From CAVZBW01 sp963778465 (GTDB taxonomy: Bacteria; Actinomycetota; Acidimicrobiia; Acidimicrobiales; RAAP-2): a DNA stretch of 64,000 nt. The stretch covers positions 868,001 to 932,000 of the forward strand of contig CAVZUK010000003.1 of NCBI GenBank assembly GCA_963778465.1, in the 5' to 3' direction. A program made the position numbers and the translations under genes. Positions 25,973-34,897 of this stretch are shown here, piece by piece. Each line of letters opens with the position of its first letter. Within the stretch, counting starts at the first letter, position 1. The notes under the pieces were generated by a model. The model saw only the letters and a program-made list of their open reading frames with translations, had not been told where the DNA came from and ran no database searches.

Positions 25973-28900
25973 TCAGCCGAGGAACCGACCGATCACCGGC
26001 ATCTCGGTGAGGGACTCCGCCCGGAAGATGGCCGCCGCCGCCGGGGCGATGCGCTCCGGGGCGTCGTAGACGACGTAGCGCGGGAGCCAGGCGGGCCCGT
26101 ACTTGTTGTTGAAACGCCAGAGGGACTCGATCGGGAGCACCTCGGACATGCGCCGGAGCGCCCAGCGCTCGACCCGTTGGGTGACCCCGTCGCCTCCCTC
26201 TCCCTCGAGGGTCGAGCGCATGGCGGCGAAGTTCAGGCTGAGCCCGCGCTCGCCCCGGTCGCGGAGGTACTCGATCGTGGAGCAGAGCGCGAAGTCGATG
26301 AGGCCGTTGGGGTGCTCTCCGGGATCGCGGCGCATCAGATCGAGGGAGTGGCCCCCGATCCCCGGTGCCGGGACGAACTGGCACATGGCGACGGGGTCGT
26401 CATCGGGCCCGAACACCACGGTCTGCAGGAGGCCCGTGTCCCGCCGGTCGAACACGCGCCCGAGGCACATCGAGAAGCCGCGCTCGGTCTCGCCACGCCG
26501 CTTGCGCTCCATGAGGTCGACGATGGATGCGGCGAGGTGCGGTCCGACGGTGGCGGGGTCGAGGAACTCGACGCGATACCCGTAGCGGGAGAGCCGGGTG
26601 CAGGCCTGGCGCAGTCCTTTCATCTTGCCCCCCTGCAGCGAGAACGAGGGGAGGTCGACGAGGGCCTCGTCGCCGATGTAGACGTGGTGCATCCCCGACT
26701 TGCGGTAAATGGGGAGCCACTCCTCGGATGCGGCGATGATCGCCACCCCCCAGCCGTGACGGTCGGCGAAGTGGCGGAAGGCCTGCCAGATGTGGGTGCG
26801 CTCTTCGACGGGGCCGATGGGGTCGGGCGACACGAGGCACATGCCGCCGTAGACCGCATAGGCCACGAGACCGTCCCGGTGGAAGAACCAACGCTTGTCG
26901 TCGCGGAGGGCGAAGTAGTCGAGGCTCTCGGTGCCGTGCCGGCGGACGATATCGCGGGCGCGGTGCTCGGCCGCCCTGCGGGTCGACGCCGCCCAGGTGG
27001 CGGAGAGGCCGCGATCGACGACCGGGCGGGTGGCGAGGAACAGGCAGGCCACCACCAGCGCGCAGCCCACCGCCAGCATGCTCGGCCCCATGAAGTCGTC
27101 GACCAGGTCGGGCATCGCGATGGCGTGCAGGCCGACGAGCCGCTCCGCCGCCGCGAGGGCCACCCAGGGCGCACTCGGCAGCGGCTGGCGGCGCACGCCA
27201 CCCGCGATCTCGGCGGCCAGGGTGGCGAAGGCCACGGCGACGACCGCGCCGAGGACCACGGTCACCGCCGCCGAGCGGGACGCCCGGACGTCGGTGGCGG
27301 CCCGGAACCATCGGCGCTCGACGAGGAGCAGCGTCACGACGGCGAGCGACAGGACGATGCTGATGACGTCGACCGAGCGGACCAGGTGCAGCACGGCGCT
27401 GCCGGAGAGGAGGAGCACGGCCACCTGCCACGGGCGGTGCTGGCCGCGCAGGATCCCTCGGGCGAGCATCATGAGCCCGATCCCGGCGAGCGCGACCAGC
27501 GCGCCCGCCGCCTCGGACACCCCGAGTGGCAGGTAACCCGTCACCAGGCGCAAGTCCGCCCTGAGGGGCGGGCTCACGGCGACGAGGAGGTCGACGAGGC
27601 CGGCCAGGAAGATGGCGGCGGCGGCGATCCTGCGCACCCGCCGGGCCCTCTGGCGCTCGCCCGACCGATCCGGGGGTGGCGGCCACGGCGCACCCCTCGG
27701 CCAGGAGGCGACCATGGCGGGGTGCAGGTCCGCGCCGGGCTTGCGCCCCTTGACCACGTGCTCGGCGCTGACCAGGCGCTCGAGGCGCGTGGAATCGGGG
27801 AGTGCGGCCTCCGCTCGCATCAGCCGCATGTGGAGGTCGGCGCCCGTCTCGAGCTCGACGAAGGCGACCTGCAGGCAGGGCAGGAAGACCGGCGCGAGCC
27901 CCAGCCGCCCCCGATGCTCCCGAACCACCTCGGTCGTCCCGCCCGGGGTGGCGTAGAACCCCGTCCCGAGGTGGACGAGCTGGGCGCGGAGGTTTCCGCC
28001 CTCGATCAGGCCTGCCGCGCCCGTGGCGACGAGGGCCCGGGCCTCGTCCAGCTCGGGGTCGAGCGGCGTGTCACCTGTGGGGTCCTGTCCTCCCCGCCAC
28101 GGCGGGGGCAGGCGTCGGCCGCCGAGGGCCACCCAGATCCGGCGGGACAGCACGGCGAGCACGATGGCCAGCACGACGAGCTCGACGACGGTGATGGCCC
28201 CCGCAACGACGAGGCGCATTCCCCACGACGCGTTGTGCGCCCGGGCGAAGGCGTGCCTCGGGCCCGATGCGTTGCCGAAGAGGTGGGTCAGCCCACTCAG
28301 GACGAAGGGCAGGCGGAGGAGCAGCGCCGCCATGACCGGCACGAGCAACCACCACGCGTACCGCCCGAGCCTCCGATAGAGGGTGCGCGAGGTGACGAAG
28401 CTCTCGGAGCTCGTGGGCCGCTCCAGCCGGTCCATGCCCGCCAGCCACGGCCGCTCCTCGGAGGACGCCTCGGGCGCATCGTCCTGGGCCTCCCGCGACC
28501 CGGCGGGTTGTTCGGCCGCGGGCGAGGTCGGCCCCGCGCGCAGGACGACGACGCGCTCGCCGACCGCCGTGGCCGCGTGGAGGTGGATCGACGGCGCGAG
28601 CTCTATGCCCAGGTCGTCAAGGGTCCTGCGCACGGGCGGCCGTGCGGACGGCAGGGTATCCGGCGCCTTTGGGGTCTCGTCCGCCAGCATGACCGCCTCG
28701 GAGGCGGAGGGGACGAGAAGGATCCGTCGGTCGCTCCCGCTCGTGAAGGCCCGCAGGGCGTCGCGCAGGTCGGGATGCGCTGCGAGGGCTCGATCCACCC
28801 ATCCGGGCACGTCCTCGGGCCGGGTATCGGGCGGCTCGAAGAGACCCCCGCAGATGACGAGCAGCCCCGGTCCGGTCCACTCGCGCAGGTTGTCCGCGAT

Positions 28901-29089
28901 CTCGCCCGTCGACGCCGGCGACAAGGGGGCCGGCTCGGGCCGGAGGCGGAGGTCGGCCATCACCATGACCCTCCAGCCGAGGGGAACGTGCACCGCAGTC
29001 GCCTGAGCCTCGGCTCGAGGCAGGGCAGGGGAGAGGGCGACGGCCCGGGCCTCCCCGGTGGCTGCACCTTGGGCCATCAGGCCTTCCAT
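25973..29089 (-). CDS. Multidomain membrane protein: degenerate metallophosphoesterase-like domain + TM segments + phosphatidylglycerol lysyltransferase (DUF2156) domain
   Basis: 1038 residues. The last 330 residues match the MprF/LysX-type aminoacyl-phosphatidylglycerol synthase domain: RRHGTESLDYFALRDDKRWF, AYAVYGGMCLVSPDPIGP, YIGDEALVDLPSFSLQGGKM, RGLSLNFAAMRS and WRFNNKYGPAWLPRYVVYD. Ahead of it are hydrophobic helices between about residues 500 and 720. Residues 35-200 resemble a calcineurin-like metallophosphoesterase, but the metal motifs are broken: ADLRLR where SDLHLG is expected (D46 kept, His is R48), CGGLFE where the family has GDLFE, and PSASE where GNHD belongs. Two further helices near 245 and 290 flank a soluble part. 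Predicted to modify membrane lipids with lysine. The start could also be ATG 29077. Confidence 0.78.
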   Translation of the reverse strand: MEGLMAQGAATGEARAVALSPALPRAEAQATAVHVPLGWRVMVMADLRLRPEPAPLSPASTGEIADNLREWTGPGLLVICGGLFEPPDTRPEDVPGWVDRALAAHPDLRDALRAFTSGSDRRILLVPSASEAVMLADETPKAPDTLPSARPPVRRTLDDLGIELAPSIHLHAATAVGERVVVLRAGPTSPAAEQPAGSREAQDDAPEASSEERPWLAGMDRLERPTSSESFVTSRTLYRRLGRYAWWLLVPVMAALLLRLPFVLSGLTHLFGNASGPRHAFARAHNASWGMRLVVAGAITVVELVVLAIVLAVLSRRIWVALGGRRLPPPWRGGQDPTGDTPLDPELDEARALVATGAAGLIEGGNLRAQLVHLGTGFYATPGGTTEVVREHRGRLGLAPVFLPCLQVAFVELETGADLHMRLMRAEAALPDSTRLERLVSAEHVVKGRKPGADLHPAMVASWPRGAPWPPPPDRSGERQRARRVRRIAAAAIFLAGLVDLLVAVSPPLRADLRLVTGYLPLGVSEAAGALVALAGIGLMMLARGILRGQHRPWQVAVLLLSGSAVLHLVRSVDVISIVLSLAVVTLLLVERRWFRAATDVRASRSAAVTVVLGAVVAVAFATLAAEIAGGVRRQPLPSAPWVALAAAERLVGLHAIAMPDLVDDFMGPSMLAVGCALVVACLFLATRPVVDRGLSATWAASTRRAAEHRARDIVRRHGTESLDYFALRDDKRWFFHRDGLVAYAVYGGMCLVSPDPIGPVEERTHIWQAFRHFADRHGWGVAIIAASEEWLPIYRKSGMHHVYIGDEALVDLPSFSLQGGKMKGLRQACTRLSRYGYRVEFLDPATVGPHLAASIVDLMERKRRGETERGFSMCLGRVFDRRDTGLLQTVVFGPDDDPVAMCQFVPAPGIGGHSLDLMRRDPGEHPNGLIDFALCSTIEYLRDRGERGLSLNFAAMRSTLEGEGGDGVTQRVERWALRRMSEVLPIESLWRFNNKYGPAWLPRYVVYDAPERIAPAAAAIFRAESLTEMPVIGRFLG

Positions 29090-29124
29090 TGTGCCAGAGC
29101 GCCCGACCGCGCTGTGGTCATCGG

Positions 29125-29130
29125 TAGTCT
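29125..29130 (+). promoter_or_regulatory. Possible -10 element for the HAD phosphatase gene
   Basis: TAGTCT fits the TANNNT -10 pattern and ends nine bases before the ATG at 29140, so any 5' leader would be only a few bases. No ribosome site is visible, consistent with a leaderless or very short leader transcript. The element lies in the 50-base space shared with the divergent membrane-protein gene. Confidence 0.3.
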
Positions 29131-29139
29131 CGCTCCGTC

Positions 29140-29622
29140 ATGTCCCCTCCGAATTGGTGCTGGCGGCAGGGACCCGTGCCGCCCGGTCCGGCCGTCGTCT
29201 TCGATATCGACGGCGTGCTGTCCGACGCGGCGGGTCGGCAGCATTTCATCGAGCAGGGACGACGGAATTGGAGTGCCTTCTTCGAGGCCTGCGGCGAGGA
29301 CCCCGTCATCTCCGAGATCCAGCGGCTCCTGGAGCTGCTCCGAGAGGAGCTGGCCGTGGTGCTGCTGACCGGGCGCCCGCTCCGCGTGCGCCCGCAGACC
29401 CTCGCCTGGCTGAAGCGCTACCGGTTGCGTTGGGACCTGCTCGTGATGCGGGACCGGGGAGACTATTCCCAGGTGACCGACTTCAAGCGGGAGGTCGTCG
29501 ACCAGCTGCGGGCCGAGGGCCTCGATCTCTTGCTGGCGGTCGAGGACGACCCTTCGAACCATGCGATGTTCGTCGACGAGGGCGTCCCCTCCCTGTACAT
29601 CCACTCGGGCTACTACGAGTAG
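29140..29622 (+). CDS. HAD-family phosphatase, polynucleotide-kinase 3'-phosphatase-like
   Basis: 160 residues. HAD motif I is AVVFDIDGVLSD with both catalytic aspartates, motif II is VVLLTGRPLRVRPQT, and LLAVEDDPSNHAMFVDEGVPS supplies the acidic motif III/IV. The overall plan (short cap, LTGRP, a late VEDDP) is that of the small phosphatases related to the C-terminal domain of T4 polynucleotide kinase. The substrate cannot be read from sequence; nucleic-acid 3'-phosphates or small phosphoesters are both possible. Divergent from the MprF-like gene, converging on lnt with 12 bases between the stops. Confidence 0.72.
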   Translation: MSPPNWCWRQGPVPPGPAVVFDIDGVLSDAAGRQHFIEQGRRNWSAFFEACGEDPVISEIQRLLELLREELAVVLLTGRPLRVRPQTLAWLKRYRLRWDLLVMRDRGDYSQVTDFKREVVDQLRAEGLDLLLAVEDDPSNHAMFVDEGVPSLYIHSGYYE

Positions 29623-29634
29623 GCCGGAGCCCCC

Positions 29635-31209
29635 TCACCACCGCTTGCGCCGCAGCCGGAGGGACCGGAACCAGCCGGCCACGAGGGCGAGCGCGGCGAG
29701 CACGAGGAGGGGCAGGTCGCCGAGTGTCGCGTAGACGGTCTTGCCGTCTCGGAGACCGAGGGCGCCGAAGAGGACCCCGCGTGCTCCGAGCTGCGAGCGC
29801 TCGAGCACGTCTCCCGAAGGCGTGACCAGGGTGGAGAACCCCGTCGGCGCCGCCTGGACCAGGTCGCGACCGTTCTCGACGGCCTGGAGGCGATCGGCCG
29901 CCACCTCCTGGGAGGGGACCTGGCTCGAGCCGTAGGAGGAGGTGTTGGTCGGCACCACCAGGAGCTGGGCGCCGGCGTCGACGGCGCTCGAGCCCCGATC
30001 GGCGAAGAAGACCTCGTAGGAGAGCATGAGACCGAGCCGACCGGCCGGGGTCTCGAGCATGCCGGTGTCGTGGCCGGCGACGGCGTCCCGCGGCACCGCC
30101 GAGAGGTTCGCCAGGCCGGAGAAGAACCCCCGCCCCGGGACGTACTCTCCGAAGGGCACCCGGTGCACCTTCTCGTAGGAGCCCACCACCTGGCCGTTCG
30201 GCCCCCAGGCGACGGCCTCGTTGAGGAACCTCGAGTCGGAGACGTCGACGGTCACCCCGGCGACGACCGTGGACCGGAGCCGCCGGGCGAGGCTCGACAG
30301 CGCGGCCGCCTGGTGGCTCCCGTGCAACGGTCTCGACAGGGCCACGACGTCCTCGGGCCAGACGACGAGCCGCGGGGACCCGCCGGCGGGAGGATCCGCC
30401 TCGAGCGTCGAGCTCGCCGCCTCCTGGGCGTCGAACACGGTGGAGGGCTGGTGCTGCGTCGCGCTCGTGCCCCGTCGCCCGCCCCCCTGGACGGCCGCGA
30501 CCGAGACGGGCTGCGTGGACGGTCCCCCGTCGGGGGCCAGGGCTGCGCCGATGCCCAGGACCACCAGGATCACGAGGGGGACCACGGCGGCGGCGAAGTC
30601 GCCCGACGACGCCCAATCGCCCCGGTACCAGCGGTAGGCGAGCAGCGCGACCTGGCCGAGCCCGGCGCCCCCGAGCCACACCACTGCGGTGAGGAGCAAC
30701 GGGCCCCCCAACCGGGCCACGTCGAGCAACGGGCCGCCCGCCTGGCCGAGGAAGATCCCACCGAGCGGCAGGCCCCCGAAGGGCCAGGCCATGCGCAGCG
30801 CCTCGAGCAGGGTGAAGGATCCGACGAAGGCCGTCACCCGGCCGCGGTCGGGCGGGACCAGCGCAGCGGCCCCCGCCATCGAGAGCGCCTCCACGACCAT
30901 GAGGACGGCGGCGCCGTACCAGTTGAACGCCGCGGCCCACCACAGGCCGGGCACGAAGCAACCCAGGCCGGCGAGCCAGCCCGCCAGAAGCCGGGAGCGG
31001 AGTGGCAATCCCCGGAGCCGGAGGAAGAGCAACGCTGCCCCGAGGAAGGCGAGTGGCCACCACCCCCAGGGAGGGAGGGAGAGGGCGACGAGCAACCCCG
31101 CAGACAGCGACGGCAGGGCGATCCTGCCGCGGCGATGGCGGACGGCCCGTGACCACGTGCCCTCGCTGGCCGCGCGCCACGGCGACAGCAAGGGGCGTGT
31201 CGTGCTCAT
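29635..31209 (-). CDS. lnt: Apolipoprotein N-acyltransferase, with Ser in place of the nucleophile Cys
   Basis: 524 residues. The N-terminal part has six or more helices (LLVALSLPPWGWWPLAFLG, WLAGLGCFVPGLWWAAAFNW and others). The C-terminal part is a nitrilase-fold domain. The catalytic Glu is E286 in VVWPEDVV and the Lys is K347 in GSYEKVHRVPFGEYVPGR. The third member of the triad, normally Cys in an ICYE motif, is S397 in LMLSYEVFFADRG. The spacing of E, K and S agrees with known Lnt. Lnt adds the third acyl chain to lipoproteins. The ATG at 31209 overlaps the hemY stop by four bases, so it is the last gene of the heme operon. Whether a serine form is active is unknown. Confidence 0.82.
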   Translation of the reverse strand: MSTTRPLLSPWRAASEGTWSRAVRHRRGRIALPSLSAGLLVALSLPPWGWWPLAFLGAALLFLRLRGLPLRSRLLAGWLAGLGCFVPGLWWAAAFNWYGAAVLMVVEALSMAGAAALVPPDRGRVTAFVGSFTLLEALRMAWPFGGLPLGGIFLGQAGGPLLDVARLGGPLLLTAVVWLGGAGLGQVALLAYRWYRGDWASSGDFAAAVVPLVILVVLGIGAALAPDGGPSTQPVSVAAVQGGGRRGTSATQHQPSTVFDAQEAASSTLEADPPAGGSPRLVVWPEDVVALSRPLHGSHQAAALSSLARRLRSTVVAGVTVDVSDSRFLNEAVAWGPNGQVVGSYEKVHRVPFGEYVPGRGFFSGLANLSAVPRDAVAGHDTGMLETPAGRLGLMLSYEVFFADRGSSAVDAGAQLLVVPTNTSSYGSSQVPSQEVAADRLQAVENGRDLVQAAPTGFSTLVTPSGDVLERSQLGARGVLFGALGLRDGKTVYATLGDLPLLVLAALALVAGWFRSLRLRRKRW

Positions 31210-32831
31210 CCCACCGGCGGCGCTCGCCCCGCCGAGGCGGGATCGATCGAGGGCGCGAGACGCTCCCGCACGACGCGAGCGGCCGCCCGCCCGCTGCCGA
31301 TGCACGCCGGGATGCCCACCCCGTGGTAGGTGGCGCCGGCCACGGCGATCGGTGGCAGGCGAGCGAGCGCCGCCTCGATGGCGGACACGCGGAGCGGATG
31401 ATGGACCCGGTACTGGGGAAAGGCTTCGGCCCATCGCGTCACCAGCACCTCGAGCGGGCGCTCACGGAGGCCCACGAGGACGGCGAGCTCGGCGAGCACC
31501 CGTCCGAGCAGCGCCCCGTCGTCGAGCTCTTCGACCCGTTCGTCCCCCCACCTTCCGAGGGACGCCCGGAGGAGCACGACCCCCTGCTGCCCGCCCTCAG
31601 CGGTCGGGAGGCGGGCGCGGGAGAGGTGCGGCCACTTGGCGGACAGGTACGTCACGGCCGTGACCATGAAGGAGCGATCCCGGCGTCGCCTCCGTCGCCT
31701 TCCCCAGCCGGCACTCTCGGATTCGCCGAGGACCTCTTCGAGGTGGCTCGAGGGGATCCGGGCGATCCTCGGCACCAACAGCCCCGTGCCGTGGAGGCCC
31801 GCAGGCAGCGCGCCGGCCGGGAGGGCCAGGGTCACCACCGTGACGCTGGCGTGCTCGAAGGTGCGCAGGATGCGAGGAGCCTCGTCCTGATGGGGGGTGA
31901 GGAGCGACGCCGCCTGCGGGGCGGGCACGGCGAGCACCACCCCGTCCGCGGGCACCGGGCCCCTCGTCGTCCCGAGGATCCACGCCGGCTCGTGCGCAGC
32001 CCCCCTCCGCAGCTCCGTGACGGCGGTGTCCGTGCAGACGTCCACGCCCCGCTCCGTGAGCGAGACCGTGAGCCGGTCGCCGAGGCTGGCCATCCCGTCC
32101 CGGAGGGCCCAGAAGAGCGGTCCCGGCGAGGGCTGCTCCGGGCGCCTCTCGGCCGACACGCTCTCCTCGGCCACCCGGCGCATCGAGCGTGTGAAGCTCC
32201 CGCGCCGCTGAGCAGCAGCCAGCAGCATGGGGAAGACCGCCGCCGCGCTCATATCGGCGGTGGTGCCGGCGTGGATGCCCCCGACCAGGGGGTCGACCAG
32301 GACGTCGACGACCCGGCGACCGAGCTTGTGGGCCACGAGAGGCCCGATGGCGCGGTCCCCGATCGGGCTGCGGATGTCGGGCCGGGGCAGGATCCGGTCG
32401 AGCCCGACGCGGGCGACCGCGGGCGGACCCAGGATCCACGATCGCGCGAGCGGGCCGAGCCTCGTCGGCACTCCGAGGACCAGCCCCTCCGGGAGAGCTC
32501 GGAGCTTGCCCCGCGCCCAGACCGACGCCCCCCGGGCACCGACCGCCTCGAGCTCCTCGGACATCCCGATCTCGGAGCAGAGCTCCACGGCCTCGGGTCG
32601 CCGCGCCAAGAACCCGTCCGCGCCGATGTCCACCGGCCCGCCGGCGAACCACTCGGTCCGGAGCTTTCCGCCGGCGCGGGGGCCCGACTCGAGCACGAGC
32701 ACCCTCGGCGGCGGGCCCTCCGACGCACCCGTCACGAGCTCCCACGCGGCCGCGAGGCCGGCGATCCCCCCGCCGACCACCACGAGCGTCGGCGGGGCGG
32801 GCGGAGCGGTCGCCGCGGAAGGGGACGCCAT
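31206..32831 (-). CDS. hemY: Protoporphyrinogen/coproporphyrinogen oxidase, HemY/CgoX type
   Basis: 541-residue FAD protein. The N-terminal dinucleotide fold is LVVVGGGIAGLAAAWEL, followed by VLESGPRAGGKLRTEWF and DIGADGFLARRPEAV. Later signatures are VDPLVGGIHAGTTADMSAAAVFP and, at the C-terminus, PPIAVAGATYHGVGIPACIGSG. In actinobacteria the HemY family generally oxidises coproporphyrinogen III to coproporphyrin III. With the neighbouring hemH and hemE this suggests the coproporphyrin-dependent route; its last enzyme, HemQ, is not in this window. ATG at 32831 lies seven bases after the hemH stop. Confidence 0.92.
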   Translation of the reverse strand: MASPSAATAPPAPPTLVVVGGGIAGLAAAWELVTGASEGPPPRVLVLESGPRAGGKLRTEWFAGGPVDIGADGFLARRPEAVELCSEIGMSEELEAVGARGASVWARGKLRALPEGLVLGVPTRLGPLARSWILGPPAVARVGLDRILPRPDIRSPIGDRAIGPLVAHKLGRRVVDVLVDPLVGGIHAGTTADMSAAAVFPMLLAAAQRRGSFTRSMRRVAEESVSAERRPEQPSPGPLFWALRDGMASLGDRLTVSLTERGVDVCTDTAVTELRRGAAHEPAWILGTTRGPVPADGVVLAVPAPQAASLLTPHQDEAPRILRTFEHASVTVVTLALPAGALPAGLHGTGLLVPRIARIPSSHLEEVLGESESAGWGRRRRRRRDRSFMVTAVTYLSAKWPHLSRARLPTAEGGQQGVVLLRASLGRWGDERVEELDDGALLGRVLAELAVLVGLRERPLEVLVTRWAEAFPQYRVHHPLRVSAIEAALARLPPIAVAGATYHGVGIPACIGSGRAAARVVRERLAPSIDPASAGRAPPVG

Positions 32832-32838
32832 CACGGTG

Positions 32839-33786
32839 TCAGGATCGAGGGGCGGTGCCGTGCTCCCGGTCCACCCTGATGACGAGGTCGGCCAGAACCC
32901 CGATGAACCGAGGGTCGTCGTTGAGCGATTCCGTCCGCACCAGGTGCACGCCGGCGCACCGGGCAACCTTACGGGCCTCGATGTCGATGTCGTAGAGCAC
33001 CTCGAGGTGGTCGGCGACGAACCCGATCGGACAGATCACGACGTCGCGGACGCCCTGGTCACCGACCTCCCGGAGCACGTCCAGGACGTCCGGCCCGAGC
33101 CAGGGCTCGGGCGTCCGCCCCGCGCTCTGCCAGGCGACGCGCCAGTCGTCCACCCCCGCAGCCGCGGCGACCGCCGAGGCCGAGGCCTCGACCTGCTCGG
33201 CGTAGGGGTCGCCGAGGGCCAGCACCTTCTCTGGCAGGGAGTGGGCGGTGAACAGCACGAGGGCACCCTCCCGGCCGAGGGCTGCTCGGACCCTCCCGGC
33301 GAGGAGGTCGACCAGCGCAGGTTCGGCGTACCACTGCCGGATGGGGACGACCGGGAGACTTCCTTCGAGGGCAGAGGCGGCCCGCTCCAGGTACTCGCCC
33401 GAGCCACGGGACGACCAGTGGGGCGTGAGCACGAGAGTGATCACGCGCCGTGGTCCGAGTGCCGCCAGGTCCCGGGCGGCGCCCTCGATGAAGGGCTCGG
33501 TGTGCTTCGCCCCGAAGCGGACGACGAAGCGGCCGGGATCGCGCTCCTCCAGCGCCTCGCGCAGCGCGGTGACCTGCGCCTGCGTGCGTCGCGCGAGCGG
33601 CGAGGTGCCGCCGATGGCGTCGTAGCGCGAGCGCAGCTCCGCCAGCTGGGCCTCCGAGGGAGCGCTGCCCCCGCGGATGCGCGTGTAGAAGGCCTCGATC
33701 TCCTCCGTCGACGACGGGGAGCCGTGCGCCATGACGAGGACGCCCGTCCGCTCGTCTGTCGGGATCTCGCGATGCCCGTCAGCCAT
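32839..33786 (-). CDS. hemH: Ferrochelatase (probably coproporphyrin ferrochelatase)
   Basis: Inserts Fe(II) into the porphyrin. 315 residues. The active-site His is H182 in FTAHSLPEKV and the conserved acid is E262 in FVADHLEVLYDID, close to the positions in the Bacillus subtilis enzyme. Also visible are VLVMAHGSPSS at the N-terminus and WQSAGRTPEPWLGPDV. The C-terminal cysteine set that binds [2Fe-2S] in the mycobacterial enzyme is missing. ATG at 33786 overlaps the hemE stop by eight bases. Confidence 0.95.
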   Translation of the reverse strand: MADGHREIPTDERTGVLVMAHGSPSSTEEIEAFYTRIRGGSAPSEAQLAELRSRYDAIGGTSPLARRTQAQVTALREALEERDPGRFVVRFGAKHTEPFIEGAARDLAALGPRRVITLVLTPHWSSRGSGEYLERAASALEGSLPVVPIRQWYAEPALVDLLAGRVRAALGREGALVLFTAHSLPEKVLALGDPYAEQVEASASAVAAAAGVDDWRVAWQSAGRTPEPWLGPDVLDVLREVGDQGVRDVVICPIGFVADHLEVLYDIDIEARKVARCAGVHLVRTESLNDDPRFIGVLADLVIRVDREHGTAPRS

Positions 33787-34897
33787 CGGACTCGCTTCCG
33801 GCGAGCTCCCCCGAGGTCACTCCTGCCTTCCCCTCGGCATGGACCAGCTCCACGAGGGCGCGGAGGATGCCCGGATCGGTCTCGGGCAGCACCCCGTGGC
33901 CGAGGTTGAAGACATGACCCGGCTCCGAACCGGCGCGGGCCAGCACCTCCCTCGCCTCTCGCTCGACGACCGGCCACGGGGCAAGGCAGATGGCAGGGTC
34001 CAGGTTGCCCTGCACCGATCGTGGATGCACCCGACGGCGCGCCGCGTCCAGCGGGACGCGCCAGTCGACGCCGACCACCTCGGCACCCGACCCGGCCATC
34101 AGCCCGAGGAGCTCGCCCGTGCCCACCCCGAAGACGATCCGCGGTACGCCGAGGGGCTGCAGGGCGGCCCAGATCCGCCGGGTGTGGGGCAGCACGAAGC
34201 GCTCGTAGTCGGCCGGCGACAGCGATCCGGCCCAGCTGTCGAAGAGCTGGACGGCGGCCGCGCCGGCGTGCACCTGGACGGTGAGGAAGGTGATGGTGAG
34301 CTCCACCAGGCGGTCCATGAGGGCTTGCCAGAGGACCTGCTCACCGTGCATCAGGGCCTTGGTCCGCCCGAACGTGCGCGAGGCCCCACCCTCGATCAGG
34401 TAGCTGGCGAGGGTGAACGGTCCCCCGGCAAAGCCGATGAGGCCCACGCCGGAGCCTTCCAGGTCCGCCGCCACCAGGCGGGCCGTCTCTCCGACGTAGG
34501 AGAGGTCGTCCGCCTCCAGCCGGCGAAGACGCGCCAGGTCGGACCGGGTGGCGAAGGGACGATCGACGACCGGGCCCCGCCCGGCCACGATCCTCACTCC
34601 GAAGCCCGCGGCATGGACCGGCACGACGATGTCGGAGAAGAGGATCGCCGCGTCGACCCCGTAGCGGCGGACGGGCTGGAGGGTGACCTCTGCCGCGAGC
34701 TCTGGCTCGGTGACGGCCTCGAGGATGCTCGCCGTGCCCCGGGCGGCCCGGTACTCGGGGAGCGACCGGCCGGCCTGGCGCATGAACCACACCGGGGTGT
34801 GCTCGACCGGGAGCCCGAGACAGGCCCGGACGAGGGCCGGTGTGCCCTCGGGAGCGCTCAAGGCGCCCGGGACGCCGCCCGCGGCGCCCTCCCTCAC
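33779..34897 (-). CDS. hemE: Uroporphyrinogen decarboxylase
   Basis: Removes four carboxyls from uroporphyrinogen III to give coproporphyrinogen III. PVWFMRQAGRSLPEYR is the family signature that holds the substrate arginines, AAILFSDIVVPVHAAGFG contains the key Asp, and GFAGGPFTLASYLIEGG and LFDSWAGSLSPADYERFVLP follow. The GTG start at 34897 was chosen because it overlaps the stop of the ybjQ-like gene by four bases and gives 372 residues, near family length. The open frame itself extends a further 17 codons upstream, into the ybjQ-like gene. Confidence 0.94.
   Translation of the reverse strand: MREGAAGGVPGALSAPEGTPALVRACLGLPVEHTPVWFMRQAGRSLPEYRAARGTASILEAVTEPELAAEVTLQPVRRYGVDAAILFSDIVVPVHAAGFGVRIVAGRGPVVDRPFATRSDLARLRRLEADDLSYVGETARLVAADLEGSGVGLIGFAGGPFTLASYLIEGGASRTFGRTKALMHGEQVLWQALMDRLVELTITFLTVQVHAGAAAVQLFDSWAGSLSPADYERFVLPHTRRIWAALQPLGVPRIVFGVGTGELLGLMAGSGAEVVGVDWRVPLDAARRRVHPRSVQGNLDPAICLAPWPVVEREAREVLARAGSEPGHVFNLGHGVLPETDPGILRALVELVHAEGKAGVTSGELAGSESDG

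Noticed and set aside
25922..29368. An 1148-codon plus-strand frame opposite the MprF-like gene.
   Set aside because: The minus-strand frame has clear protein motifs and helices. The plus-strand frame is a composition shadow with no recognisable domain.
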